The notes under the pieces are model-generated. The model ran no database searches and had not been told where the DNA came from. It worked only from the letters and a program-made list of their open reading frames with translations. A stretch of DNA of 58,574 nt from an uncultured Clostridia bacterium (GTDB taxonomy: Bacteria > Bacillota > Clostridia > Oscillospirales > Acutalibacteraceae): the NCBI GenBank assembly GCA_947627055.1, contig CANQUS010000011.1:1-58574 (forward strand), in the 5' to 3' direction. Position 1 is the first letter of the stretch, and each line of letters opens with the position of its first letter. Shown here piece by piece: positions 44,238-52,313 of this stretch. The translations under genes were made by a program, and so were the position numbers.

Positions 44238-45198
44238 CGAACAGGATACGAACATATCCGAGGACGAGCTTGGGCTTATCAACAGATACACAAAGCGCGC
44301 GTTTTCCGCAGAGGAAATATATGTATTTTCCGTAGTGCTGTGTGACAACGAGATCGACAGGGATTTTGAGTGCTTTGACAGCAGCGCGCTCGACACCCTC
44401 GCAAAGCTGTATGCAGGCAAAAGCGGCATACTCGACCACGACCCGACAGCAAAAAACCAGACGGCGAGGATTTACAAATGCGAGGTCGAAGCTGTAGCGG
44501 GCAGAAAAACAAGCTACGGCGCTCCGTACAGGAGAATAAAGGCAAAGGCATATCTGCCGCGAAGCGAGAAAAACAGTGAGATTATACTTGCGCTTGACAG
44601 CGGGATCAAAAAAGAGGTGAGTGTCGGATGTTCAATGGGCAAAAGCATCTGCTCTATATGCGGTGCGGAAACGCGCGGCGGCTCATGCTCCCATATAAAG
44701 GGCAGGAGGTACGGCGGGAAGCTTTGCTATGCCGTTTTGAGCGAACCGAGGGACGCTTACGAGTGGTCGTTCGTAGCCGTTCCCGCGCAGCGTGAGGCGG
44801 GAGTTATTAAGGCATTTAACGGATCGATGAAGGGAGAGAAAAATATGGAGGATATATTTAAAAAGCTCGGCTCTGACGGGGATATTACACTGACACACGG
44901 AGAGGTCAAGGCTCTTCTCCGTGAGATCGACAGTCTAAAGGCAAAGGCGCGTGACGGAGAGCTTTATCGAGAGGAAACGGAGGCGGAAATGACCCGTCTC
45001 TGTTCGATAGCGGAGCCTGAGCTCCCGCTTGAAACGATCAAGAGCGTTGCTTCAAGGATGACGCTTGATGAGCTAAAGGCTTTTAAAAGAGCTTATGAAA
45101 AGCGCATGTCAAAGATAGCCACATCCGCACCGCAGCTCGCGCCGACAGAGTCGGATAAGAAAAAGCGCGTCGTCAACAGCGCGTACAAGGGAATATAA
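44230..45198 (+). CDS. Prohead protease fused to scaffold (XkdF-like)
   Basis: 322 residues. The N-terminal ~200 residues look like a phage prohead protease, with FSAEEIYVFSVVLCDNEIDR, LDHDPTAKNQ (candidate catalytic His), KKEVSVGCSMG (candidate Ser) and YEWSFVAVPAQ. An inserted Cys/His cluster (CSICGAETRGGSCSH and a later Cys) may bind a metal. The C-terminal ~115 residues are charged and helical, as in scaffolds, after an internal start at 44845. Assignment rests on pattern and on position between portal and capsid. Confidence 0.7.
   Translation: MDNEQDTNISEDELGLINRYTKRAFSAEEIYVFSVVLCDNEIDRDFECFDSSALDTLAKLYAGKSGILDHDPTAKNQTARIYKCEVEAVAGRKTSYGAPYRRIKAKAYLPRSEKNSEIILALDSGIKKEVSVGCSMGKSICSICGAETRGGSCSHIKGRRYGGKLCYAVLSEPRDAYEWSFVAVPAQREAGVIKAFNGSMKGEKNMEDIFKKLGSDGDITLTHGEVKALLREIDSLKAKARDGELYREETEAEMTRLCSIAEPELPLETIKSVASRMTLDELKAFKRAYEKRMSKIATSAPQLAPTESDKKKRVVNSAYKGI
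44845..45198 (+). other. Possible nested scaffold protein from an internal start
   Basis: ATG 44845 is in frame with the protease gene (residue 206) and preceded by GGGAGAG at 7-nt spacing. Initiation here would give a 117-residue, mostly helical protein (MEDIFKKLGSDGDITLTHGE...), like the separate scaffold made from within protease genes in lambda-like and other phages. Confidence 0.5.
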
Positions 45199-45227
45199 TA
45201 AAAAATATTTTAACGGAGGATATTATT

Positions 45228-45563
45228 ATGGATTTTAAAGGATTTGGAGAAAATGTTCTTACTTTTAAATGTGACAAATCTACCGGTGTCGGGAGTACGG
45301 TAAAGATGACGTCGAGCGGTACGGTCACTTTGGCGGCGGACGGTGATATTTTTGCGGGCGTTTGCCTCAATATCAGGGACGGATATGCCGCGGTCCAGCT
45401 ATGCGGCTACTGTGAAATGACGTATACAGGAACCGCCCCCGCCGTCGGGTACACAAAGCTTGCCTCTGCGGGATCAGACGGCGTCAAGACGTCAACCACC
45501 GGCAGAGAATACCTCGTCATAGGTGTGGACACAGACAATAAAACAGCGGGCTTTATTCTTTGA
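45228..45563 (+). CDS. Putative head decoration protein
   Basis: 111 residues, beta-rich, Gly/Thr/Ser-rich, no membrane segment (VGSTVKMTSSGTVTLAADGD, VCLNIRDGYAAVQLCGYCEM). A strong GGAGGATATTATT ribosome binding site precedes it, consistent with high expression. Small beta-rich genes directly before the major capsid gene usually encode capsid-stabilising decoration proteins. No family name is claimed. Confidence 0.6.
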   Translation: MDFKGFGENVLTFKCDKSTGVGSTVKMTSSGTVTLAADGDIFAGVCLNIRDGYAAVQLCGYCEMTYTGTAPAVGYTKLASAGSDGVKTSTTGREYLVIGVDTDNKTAGFIL

Positions 45564-45585
45564 TATTTGAAAGGAGATAAAAAGT

Positions 45586-46596
45586 ATGGCTATGTTTGAA
45601 ACGATAAAAATCGAAAAGGGTATGTATGCAAGTAAGGGCAAAAGCCTTACAGATGTTTTGGAGGAGCTTGACCCTTCGGAAAATTATAAGGGCACTTCCC
45701 TTGAGGGGCTTGACGCATTTCAGCGTCAGCTCAAGCGCTTTGATATTAAGGTAAGCGGCAAAGGCTCGGACAGAGTCGAAAAGTTCTTCGCGACCTCAGA
45801 TTCCGCCGCGCTCTTTCCCGAGTATGTCTCTCGAGCTGTCGCCGTCGGCATGGAGCGAGCAAATTTCCTGCCCGATGTTATCGCCGCGACAACAAGGATC
45901 GAAGGCATGGATTATCGCTCCATAACCTCCGAACCTACCGACGACGAGAAGTCTCTCAAAATCGTCGCAGAGGGCGCGTATATCCCTCAAACGGTCATCA
46001 GGACAAAGGATAATCTCGTAAAGCTCCACAAGCGCGGAAGAATGCTGGTAGCTTCATATGAAGCACTAAGATTTCAGAGGCTCGACCTCTTTACGGTAAC
46101 TCTCGGACAGATAGGCGCGCATATCGCGCGTGATCAGCTTAACGACGCGATAGACGTTCTTTTTAACGGCGACGGTAATAACAACTCGGCAGTCGAGATG
46201 ACCGTCTCCTCAAGCAGCATTACATATGCCGACCTCATCAATCTATGGGCGCAGCTATCGCCGTATGAGCTAAATACTATACTCGCGTCTACATCTATGA
46301 TGCAGAAGCTGCTCGCGCTTTCCGAAATGCAGGACGCATCCGCGGGGCTTGATTTCCATGGCACGGGAAGCATGATCACTCCGCTCGGAGCTAAGCTCAT
46401 TCATGCCCCGTCTATAAGCGGCAATAAGATGATCGGTCTGGACAAGACCTGCGCGCTTGAACTCGTAGAGGCGGGCGGTGTCATGACCGATTACGACAAG
46501 CTCATAGACAGACAGCTTGAACGCGCAACGATAAGCACTATCGCGGGCTTTGCGAAAATATGCTCCGGCGCTTCGGCGGCTTTAGCTCTTTCATAG
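45586..46596 (+). CDS. Phage major capsid protein (HK97 fold expected)
   Basis: 336 residues. The N-terminal ~90 residues are charged (delta-domain-like). The body includes SAALFPEYVSRAVAVGMERA, then YRSITSEPTDDEKSLKIVAE and KRGRMLVASYEALRFQRLDL, then a globular region with NDAIDVLFNGDGNN and a C-terminal GFAKICSGASAALAL. This arrangement fits capsid proteins of PBSX-like elements (XkdG position). The ribosome binding site AAAGGAG is strong. The gene is full length and intact. Confidence 0.85.
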   Translation: MAMFETIKIEKGMYASKGKSLTDVLEELDPSENYKGTSLEGLDAFQRQLKRFDIKVSGKGSDRVEKFFATSDSAALFPEYVSRAVAVGMERANFLPDVIAATTRIEGMDYRSITSEPTDDEKSLKIVAEGAYIPQTVIRTKDNLVKLHKRGRMLVASYEALRFQRLDLFTVTLGQIGAHIARDQLNDAIDVLFNGDGNNNSAVEMTVSSSSITYADLINLWAQLSPYELNTILASTSMMQKLLALSEMQDASAGLDFHGTGSMITPLGAKLIHAPSISGNKMIGLDKTCALELVEAGGVMTDYDKLIDRQLERATISTIAGFAKICSGASAALALS

Positions 46597-46651
46597 GCAG
46601 TATAATCAACATCAATATTGGCAACGTAATAAATCGAAAGGTGCGCGCTGT

Positions 46652-47017
46652 ATGGATCTGAATGAGGTCTTTTCAATATTTGTAAGGCTTGCGGATATTT
46701 CAGAGGCAGAAGCCGAAAAATATCGCTTTATATGTGAAAACGCGGTGCGTTCTTTAAGGGCAAGGCTCAAGGACAATATTGACGAGAGCGAAAGCGGCGA
46801 CAGCCTTAACATGGCGGCCGCCGCGCTTGCCTTTAAAAGATATGTACTGCAGGGTTCGGCAAGTGGTGAACTTGGGGGGTTTACCGTCGGTGTAATAAAG
46901 GTCGATCCCTCACGGTCGGGCAAGGTCAGTTCCGCCGAGGATATATGGCGGGAGGCTTTATACGATATAAAGGATCTGTTAAGGGACGATACGTTTATTT
47001 TCGGGAGAATTTTATGA
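46652..47017 (+). CDS. Head-tail connector protein
   Basis: 121 residues, mostly helical at the N-terminus (LNEVFSIFVRLADISEAEAE, with a long charged helix), then GGFTVGVIKVDPSRSG and a helical end. Size, helicity and position directly after the capsid gene suit the first head-tail connector (gp15/gp6-like adaptor, XkdH position). It overlaps the next gene by 4 bp (ATGA). Confidence 0.6.
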   Translation: MDLNEVFSIFVRLADISEAEAEKYRFICENAVRSLRARLKDNIDESESGDSLNMAAAALAFKRYVLQGSASGELGGFTVGVIKVDPSRSGKVSSAEDIWREALYDIKDLLRDDTFIFGRIL

Positions 47018-47340
47018 TCAAGGATATAGTAGAAAAAGTTATTTGCAGGGCGGGTGCTCATGTCCGCCTCATCGGCAGCGAGGAAAAGTCCGGCCGGGCG
47101 GTCATATATCCGCTTATCAGCGAAACGGATTTTTCCGATCGGGAAACAGGCTCCGACGCGGGCAGCATCGACAGCGAGCGTTTTGCCATGATATGCGCCC
47201 CTGAGCTTGTCGATGCGGCTCAGCGAGGAGAAAGCGTCATCTGCCGAGGGGAGCGCTATGTAATACTAAGCGTACATATCATGCCCTATGGCGAGTACAA
47301 ATGCTATGCACAATGCTTTCTGAAGCGATATATAGAGTAA
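47014..47340 (+). CDS. Head closure/stopper-like connector
   Basis: 108 residues from the ATG at 47014, behind GGGAGA and overlapping the previous stop. It is short and beta-rich with MICAPELVDAAQRGESVICR, GERYVILSVHIMPYGEYKCYAQ. This resembles small head-closure proteins that follow the connector. The assignment is by size, fold impression and order. Confidence 0.5.
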   Translation: MIKDIVEKVICRAGAHVRLIGSEEKSGRAVIYPLISETDFSDRETGSDAGSIDSERFAMICAPELVDAAQRGESVICRGERYVILSVHIMPYGEYKCYAQCFLKRYIE

Positions 47341-47347
47341 AGGGAGG

Positions 47348-47791
47348 GTGAGGGATATATTTATAGACTGTAAAAAATATGAGAACGTTCTGCGGGAGGA
47401 CTCTGAGCTGAGGGACATTAAAATAATCAGCTCCTTTTCAAGTGAAAAGGTTCAGAGCCCCGTTCGCGAAAGCTGTATCACGATAGGATTATCGGACTGT
47501 TCGGTCTCAGCGGGGCTGCTGTCGCCGGAATGCTCACGAAAGCTCGAAAGAAAAATACGTCTGAAGGCATATGCCCCCGAAAAGGATTCCGGTGAGGGCT
47601 GCCTTGAGGTATTGAGTCGGATATGTAAAAAGCTGAGGGAGCATTTCCCGAATGAGGTCGGCTCGTTGAGAATACTCGGCTGCGGGTACATGACCGCGCC
47701 TTATGCTTACTGCGCGGAGGCGGAGTTTGAAATCTGTGATTCATATGGTGACGATGATATTCTCTCGGAAGCGTTTAAGGAGGAGTTGTAG
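47348..47791 (+). CDS. Tail completion/terminator-like protein
   Basis: 147 residues. The only start in reach is GTG 47348, which abuts AGGGAGG with almost no spacing, so initiation may be inefficient. The sequence shows ITIGLSDCSVSAGLLSPECS and KIRLKAYAPEKDSGEGCLEV, then a long helix and LRILGCGYMTAPYAYCAEAEFEI, a pattern of tail-terminator proteins. It is in the XkdJ-like position before the tube protein. Confidence 0.5.
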   Translation: MRDIFIDCKKYENVLREDSELRDIKIISSFSSEKVQSPVRESCITIGLSDCSVSAGLLSPECSRKLERKIRLKAYAPEKDSGEGCLEVLSRICKKLREHFPNEVGSLRILGCGYMTAPYAYCAEAEFEICDSYGDDDILSEAFKEEL

Positions 47792-48184
47792 GTGGCTGTA
47801 TATTCCGCCGTAAAGGGTAGCAACGCGCGTATTTATATAGGCGAATATCTTTTCTGTACGGCAAGATACGCGGAGATCGTAACGGAGCAGACTCTGCACG
47901 AGGTTTACGAATGCTTTTCAGCGGAGCTGACCGCCATTGTAAAGGGCAGAAAGAGGCACAGAGCAACGCTTGAAAGGTTGACGCTCGAAAACGCGGAGAC
48001 CCTGCCCCGCTTTCTCGAACTTGACAATTTTACGGTAAAAATTGTTATCGACGGGAAAGCAACGATTCTCGGCGGGTGTGCATGGAGCAATAACGATATA
48101 AAAATCGAGGCAGATAAAATCATTGAAAGGCTGACATTTTCTGCGCTTGAGAGAACGGAGGGTGAGAATGACCGACAGCATTAA
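47792..48184 (+). CDS. Tail-tube-like protein
   Basis: 130 residues from GTG 47792, behind AAGGAGG. It is beta-rich with GSNARIYIGEYLFCTARYAE, TLHEVYECFSAELTAIVKGR, FLELDNFTVKIVIDGKATIL and WSNNDIKIEADKIIERLTFSAL, a layout similar to XkdM-type tube proteins (VNIMGRR... then a described target region). The order also fits: no sheath (XkdK) gene precedes it. This is inference from pattern; a structure prediction would decide it. Confidence 0.5.
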   Translation: MAVYSAVKGSNARIYIGEYLFCTARYAEIVTEQTLHEVYECFSAELTAIVKGRKRHRATLERLTLENAETLPRFLELDNFTVKIVIDGKATILGGCAWSNNDIKIEADKIIERLTFSALERTEGENDRQH

Positions 48185-48320
48185 AAATCTCGATGAATCG
48201 GCAGCTTCTGAAATAAAACGGCTGAGGGAGATGGGACGGCTATCGCTGGCTGTTTCCGATGATATAGAGCGCGAAACGCGCAGATATCCTCGTATAATGA
48301 ACGGAGGCAGAAATGAATAA
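48168..48320 (+). CDS. 50-residue ORF in the tail-chaperone position
   Basis: MTDSIKNLDESAASEIKRLR, EMGRLSLAVSDDIERETRRY, PRIMNGGRNE, then stop. It starts at ATG 48168 inside the tube gene, behind GGAGGGTGAG, and ends overlapping the next gene (ATG 48313). It is highly charged and helical. In PBSX-like elements this position is held by tail assembly chaperones before the tape measure; here it is tiny and no tape-measure gene follows. Confidence 0.6.
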   Translation: MTDSIKNLDESAASEIKRLREMGRLSLAVSDDIERETRRYPRIMNGGRNE

Positions 48321-48840
48321 AAAAGGCAGAATGTCATATAAGGGGTTTATATTTCCCGTAAATCCGAGTGTCATTAAAATCAGGCACAGCTCAAGGCTTG
48401 TGGAGGATACGATTCCGTTCGATGCGGATCTCGTGCGGGATTTCGGACGGAGAGCGTGCGAGATAAGCGGAGAGGGCGAACTTATAGGATCGGACTGTGC
48501 AGAGCAGTTTAAAAGGCTAAGAGAGGTATTTCTCGAGGGCGGCTCGGGGCTGCTTTTGCTGCCGGTGCTTGAGCCGTTCTATGCGTTTTTTGAAAATCTC
48601 GAGCTTATTGAAGAGCCGTCGGACGAGCTTATACGATACGGCTTTGTCTTTTTCGAGGATACCTCGGCAAAGCATTTCGAGAACAGTCCGAAACAGTCAC
48701 ACATCGCGGCGGATGAAGAAACACTATGGGATATTTCCTACAAATACAACGTTCCTGTCGAAGTGCTGCTCGACAACAACCCTGATATAATGCGTCCCGA
48801 TACGGTACTGAACTCGGGGGAGGTAATACTGCTTTGCTGA
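48313..48840 (+). CDS. LysM-containing tail protein (XkdP-like)
   Basis: 175 residues. The N-terminal two-thirds (FIFPVNPSVIKIRHSSRLVE, RRACEISGEGELIG) match the XkdP/gp53-type pattern, and the C-terminal ~45 residues form a LysM (DEETLWDISYKYNVPVEVLL, NPDIMRP). In PBSX and related contractile phages this protein joins the tube tip and the baseplate. It has GGAGG upstream and overlaps the small ORF before it and the hub gene after it. Confidence 0.8.
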   Translation: MNKKGRMSYKGFIFPVNPSVIKIRHSSRLVEDTIPFDADLVRDFGRRACEISGEGELIGSDCAEQFKRLREVFLEGGSGLLLLPVLEPFYAFFENLELIEEPSDELIRYGFVFFEDTSAKHFENSPKQSHIAADEETLWDISYKYNVPVEVLLDNNPDIMRPDTVLNSGEVILLC

Positions 48841-49796
48841 GCTTTATACTAACGGATATTCAAGGCGTGGAGCATATCCTCTCCGACCCCCTGAGCATTA
48901 CGCTGAACAGGGACATCACGGCTCCCGCCGACAGCCTGACGGTGCTTTTTGTGTCGAATGAGAGCGAAAGAGAATTTTCCGATATTGTCTTATATGACGG
49001 TAAAAAATGCGTTTTCAGAGGGATAGTGGACGAGCAGACAGAAACATTCTCCGCAAACGGCAGACTGCTTGAGATAAACGCACGAAGCCTTGCCGCCCTG
49101 CTGCTCGATAACGAGGCCATGCCGCAAAGCTGGTATCTTCCGAATATGCGGCTTTTTATGGAGCGCAATTTTTCTAAGTTAGGGTTTACGGAGTATATCG
49201 GAGAGGACACTCCCAAAAGCGGCAGTATGAGCATAGACAAGGGAACGAGCGAGTGGAGCGTTCTCGAGCGTTACTGCGAAAGCTTTCTCGGGACATACCC
49301 GAGAATAGACGAAAACGGCGTTATATATATTTCAGACATAGAGCCTGAGCTTACGGTAATAACCAATGACGAAGATATTCGGCTTTTGTCGCTGAAGCGA
49401 ACGAGAAAACGATGCAATGTCATCTCAGAATACCGCGTGAGGGCGCATCGCGGCGGCAACTACGAGATGCTCATAGGAAACGATAACGCCGAAAGGCTTA
49501 AAATCACAGCCGTCCGCTATCTCAATGCCATTGACAACAAAAACGCGGGTATCGAGTCCTGCTATCGGAATATTGAAAGCTCCAACAACAACTATGAAAC
49601 GATAGACATTACCGTTTCAGGCAGGCTGCTTGTCAGAGCGGGCGACTATGTTATGATCTCCGGATATAACTTCGGTAATATGCGTGTTAAATCCATCCGA
49701 TATGAGCTTGACGGTAAAAAGGAAACTACACGTCTTATAATGAATACAGAAAGCGGTGATTTGAATGTGGATAGCAGAGAATATGGCGAAAAATAA
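48834..49796 (+). CDS. Baseplate hub/tail protein (XkdQ-like)
   Basis: 320 residues from TTG 48834, with GGGGGAGG upstream and overlap with the LysM stop. It is beta-rich in the N-terminal part (ILSDPLSITLNRDITAPADS, FRGIVDEQTETFSANGRLLE), then a segment with WSVLERYCESFLGTYPRIDE and a C-terminal domain VSGRLLVRAGDYVMISGYNF. Order and pattern match XkdQ, the hub of PBSX-type baseplates. Confidence 0.75.
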   Translation: MLSFILTDIQGVEHILSDPLSITLNRDITAPADSLTVLFVSNESEREFSDIVLYDGKKCVFRGIVDEQTETFSANGRLLEINARSLAALLLDNEAMPQSWYLPNMRLFMERNFSKLGFTEYIGEDTPKSGSMSIDKGTSEWSVLERYCESFLGTYPRIDENGVIYISDIEPELTVITNDEDIRLLSLKRTRKRCNVISEYRVRAHRGGNYEMLIGNDNAERLKITAVRYLNAIDNKNAGIESCYRNIESSNNNYETIDITVSGRLLVRAGDYVMISGYNFGNMRVKSIRYELDGKKETTRLIMNTESGDLNVDSREYGEK

Positions 49797-50133
49797 CGTG
49801 TCGGGCAGTGTCTGTATAAAGGCGGCGATCTCCTCCGCGAACAACTCCGAGATAACGGCAGTCGGCAGAGACGGAGTATCGCACCTCACGATGGCAGCGC
49901 CGAGCGGGATATGCTTTTCGCCAAAGGTAGACGAAAATGCCGTTGTGATCAAAACAGAAAGCGGCGACGTGTGTATCGGCACGATAATGAAAAAATCAAG
50001 CGACCTGGAATATCCTGACCCCGGGGAGCTGTTTCTCTCAAACGAAGATGAAACGGCATATATAAAGCTGAGGGCCGACGGCAAGATCGAGATCCACGGC
50101 GATGTTACCGTAAACGGCAATAGTATTTATTAG
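49765..50133 (+). CDS. Short baseplate spike-like (gpV/XkdR-type) protein
   Basis: 122 residues from GTG 49765, or 116 from ATG 49783. The first 31 bp overlap the hub gene in another frame. The sequence is beta-rich with MAAPSGICFSPKVDENAVVI, then EDETAYIKLRADGKIEIHGDVTVNGNSIY. This is an OB-fold plus short beta-helix pattern seen in spike proteins. It would cap the hub and puncture the cell envelope. Confidence 0.6.
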   Translation: MWIAENMAKNNVSGSVCIKAAISSANNSEITAVGRDGVSHLTMAAPSGICFSPKVDENAVVIKTESGDVCIGTIMKKSSDLEYPDPGELFLSNEDETAYIKLRADGKIEIHGDVTVNGNSIY

Positions 50134-50143
50134 GAGGAATAAA

Positions 50144-50482
50144 ATGGATCTGTTGCTTGAAAACGGGGAGATCAAGAGAGGACCCACAGGCAAGCCTATA
50201 AGCGTAAGCGGACTTGAGGAGCTCAAACAGAGAATATACATCAGGCTCAAGGCAAGGCTTGGAGCGTTTATATACGACAGAAGGCTCGGAAGTAATATAT
50301 GTGAGCTTTCCGATAACGCAAGCGACAAGGAAATACTTTCGGTCGTTAGATGCTCTTTGCCGGAGCTTTTTGACGCCGAACTGCTCCACGCGGGGCTTGA
50401 GGGCAGTAACCTTACCGCCGAATTTCGGTCAAGGTTTGGAGACTTTTCCGTTAGCGTACCCATTAAAGCTGAGGAGGAATAA
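50144..50482 (+). CDS. gp25/XkdS-like baseplate wedge protein
   Basis: 112 residues behind AGGAGG. The start MDLLLENGEIKRGPTGKPIS followed by GLEELKQRIYIRLKARLGAF, IYDRRLGSNI is the gpW/gp25 family pattern (sheath-initiator-like wedge subunit). In contractile phages gp25-type proteins nucleate sheath assembly, so its presence without a sheath gene is noteworthy. It lies 1 bp before the gpJ-like gene. Confidence 0.8.
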   Translation: MDLLLENGEIKRGPTGKPISVSGLEELKQRIYIRLKARLGAFIYDRRLGSNICELSDNASDKEILSVVRCSLPELFDAELLHAGLEGSNLTAEFRSRFGDFSVSVPIKAEEE

Positions 50483-50483
50483 A

Positions 50484-51542
50484 ATGCGAGAGGATTACAA
50501 CGAAATACTTGAACGCATGAAAAACGAATACCGTAAGTACGCGGGATATACTCCCGACGATGCTTCCGATATAGGGATAAAATTGAAAACGCTTGCGGGA
50601 GAAATTTTTTCTCTTGAGAGCAGTTTGGATTTTTTAAAAAGGCAGATGTTTCCGACAACTGCGACAGGAGCATACCTCGATATGCACGCCGCACAGCGTC
50701 AGATCTTCCGTCAAGGCTCTACGGCTGCTGCAGGCAAGCTCATGTTTTCCCCCGAAAGGCCGCTTACGTATGATTTTGTCATTCCCGCAGGAACGGTATG
50801 CACGGTAAGCGACGGTTCTCTCAGGTTTATTACCGACAAGGACGCCGTACTCTTCGCAGGCAGTGCTTATATATTGGTGGATTCCCATGCTGAGCAGGGT
50901 GGCAGCAAATACAACATACCTATGAATACCGTAAAATCTATCGTAACATATTTTTCCGAGGCGATATATGTCAACAATATGACCGCCTTCAGCGGAGGAA
51001 CAGATGCGGAAAGCGACGAGGAATTGAGGGCGAGGATCGCGGAAAGCTATTACAATCCCTCAACAGGCATGAACGAAACATACTACAGACAGCTCGCCAT
51101 GAGCGTTGACGGGGTTTATTCCGCAAGCGTCAAGGCGTTAACACATGGCACAGGCACCGTCGGTGTATATGCAGCCTCACGAGGCACAACGGTCAGCGAT
51201 GATGTGCTTTCTGAAGTTCAAGCGTTAATGGATAAGATGCGCCCGATAGGTGTTACCATCTTTGTAGAATCGCCGCTGCTCTCCCCTGTTGCCGTGAAGG
51301 TCTCTGTTAAAGTATGCGGCGGCTATGACCGCGATGAGGTCAAGAAAAATGTAAGGGAAGCGATAAAGGATTATTTTAATAGGATAAACGTTGGTGAAAG
51401 CTTCAGGCTTTGCGACGCAGGTGAAGCGATATATCATGTTTCCGGAGTTGAAGGCTACAGTTTCGACACCTCTGTTACAAATGATTCTGAGGGCGCCCCA
51501 AACACTTTATATACCCTTGGCTCATTAACGGTAAATGCTTAG
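50484..51542 (+). CDS. Baseplate J-like protein (XkdT)
   Basis: 352 residues from the ATG at 50484, behind GAGGAGG. N-terminal helices precede the region ATTATGAYLDMHAAQRQIFR and AVLFAGSAYILVDSHAEQGG. GGTDAESDEELRARIAESYY with SGMNETYYRQLAMS-type text is the Baseplate_J signature. It forms the wedge arms around the baseplate hub. The gene is full length and intact. Confidence 0.88.
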   Translation: MREDYNEILERMKNEYRKYAGYTPDDASDIGIKLKTLAGEIFSLESSLDFLKRQMFPTTATGAYLDMHAAQRQIFRQGSTAAAGKLMFSPERPLTYDFVIPAGTVCTVSDGSLRFITDKDAVLFAGSAYILVDSHAEQGGSKYNIPMNTVKSIVTYFSEAIYVNNMTAFSGGTDAESDEELRARIAESYYNPSTGMNETYYRQLAMSVDGVYSASVKALTHGTGTVGVYAASRGTTVSDDVLSEVQALMDKMRPIGVTIFVESPLLSPVAVKVSVKVCGGYDRDEVKKNVREAIKDYFNRINVGESFRLCDAGEAIYHVSGVEGYSFDTSVTNDSEGAPNTLYTLGSLTVNA

Positions 51543-51558
51543 CAGGAGGTGTACAAAT

Positions 51559-52035
51559 ATGACAGCCTATGGATCAATAAGGGACAAGCTCTCAGTTCTT
51601 TCTATATACAGCATACAACCCGACGGACTTACGGAAGCAGAGCTGAGAGCATATGCCGCAGGACTTCAAGGGCTTTATGACACGGTCGACAATATTCTGA
51701 GGGAGATGTTTATTCAGACAGCCGAGGATGAGGGACTGACCAATCCCGAGCTTATGGCAGCGTTACATACAAGCGGAAATAATATCGCGGAAAGACGGGA
51801 AAGACTGCTGAAAAGGCTTTCTATAAAGCCGACCGACATAGGTATTGGCGGACTGGAAAAGGCTGTAGCTTCACTGGGTATCGAATGTAATATCAGCGAT
51901 TCGCCAAGCGTAAGCTGGGTCAAAATCAATGTCCTCACCCCTGTTGACGAAAGCAGGCAGGAATCTGTTGCGGCAGAGATCAAAAAATTCGTCCCGTGTC
52001 ATCTGGTACCACAGTTAAGCTTTAAAAATGAATAG
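51559..52035 (+). CDS. gpI/XkdU-like tail protein (DUF2313-type)
   Basis: 158 residues from the ATG at 51559, behind AGGAGGTG. N-terminal YGSIRDKLSVLSIYSIQPDG, then helices with VDNILREMFIQTAEDEGLTN, and a C-terminal region RRERLLKRLSIKPTDIGIGG. It is the last structural gene. In phages the next gene would be a tail fibre; here there is only a degenerate stretch and a family III repeat. Confidence 0.75.
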   Translation: MTAYGSIRDKLSVLSIYSIQPDGLTEAELRAYAAGLQGLYDTVDNILREMFIQTAEDEGLTNPELMAALHTSGNNIAERRERLLKRLSIKPTDIGIGGLEKAVASLGIECNISDSPSVSWVKINVLTPVDESRQESVAAEIKKFVPCHLVPQLSFKNE

Positions 52036-52313
52036 CTCAACTCAAGAGTAAGCTATTCCGAGAGCTTTTATCGCGGGCACTATGTACTATACGGGAATAT
52101 CTCCGAATCCGTGCCTCGGTGCGGTATAAAGTCTCAACGGCACCACGGCTGAGCTTTAGAGCCTCTGAATGTCTGCGAATAGACGGCAGTCCCGTGCCTA
52201 TCGGCAGACCTCCGTTTTCGACAGCAATACTGACCCTATTATAAAGCTGTTGACAGAGAGGAGGCTTTCCGCCGCAGTCAAGCCCGATAAAATTATGATA
52301 ACAGTTAAAAAAT
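52036..52313 (+). other. Degenerate stretch after the phage-like operon
   Basis: One frame (about 52032-52246) is open for about 70 codons without a start (LKSKLFRELLSRALCTIREY, then RIRASVRYKVSTAPRLSF). In the adjacent frame, protein-like text (IPRAFIAGTMYYTGISPNP) is interrupted by three stops. It may be the remains of a tail-fibre or other gene, but I cannot identify it. It ends at a family III repeat. Confidence 0.35.

Noticed and set aside
41276-52035. Tailocin (headless phage tail) interpretation
   Set aside because: Terminase, portal, protease and capsid genes are intact, so a DNA-filled head is expected.
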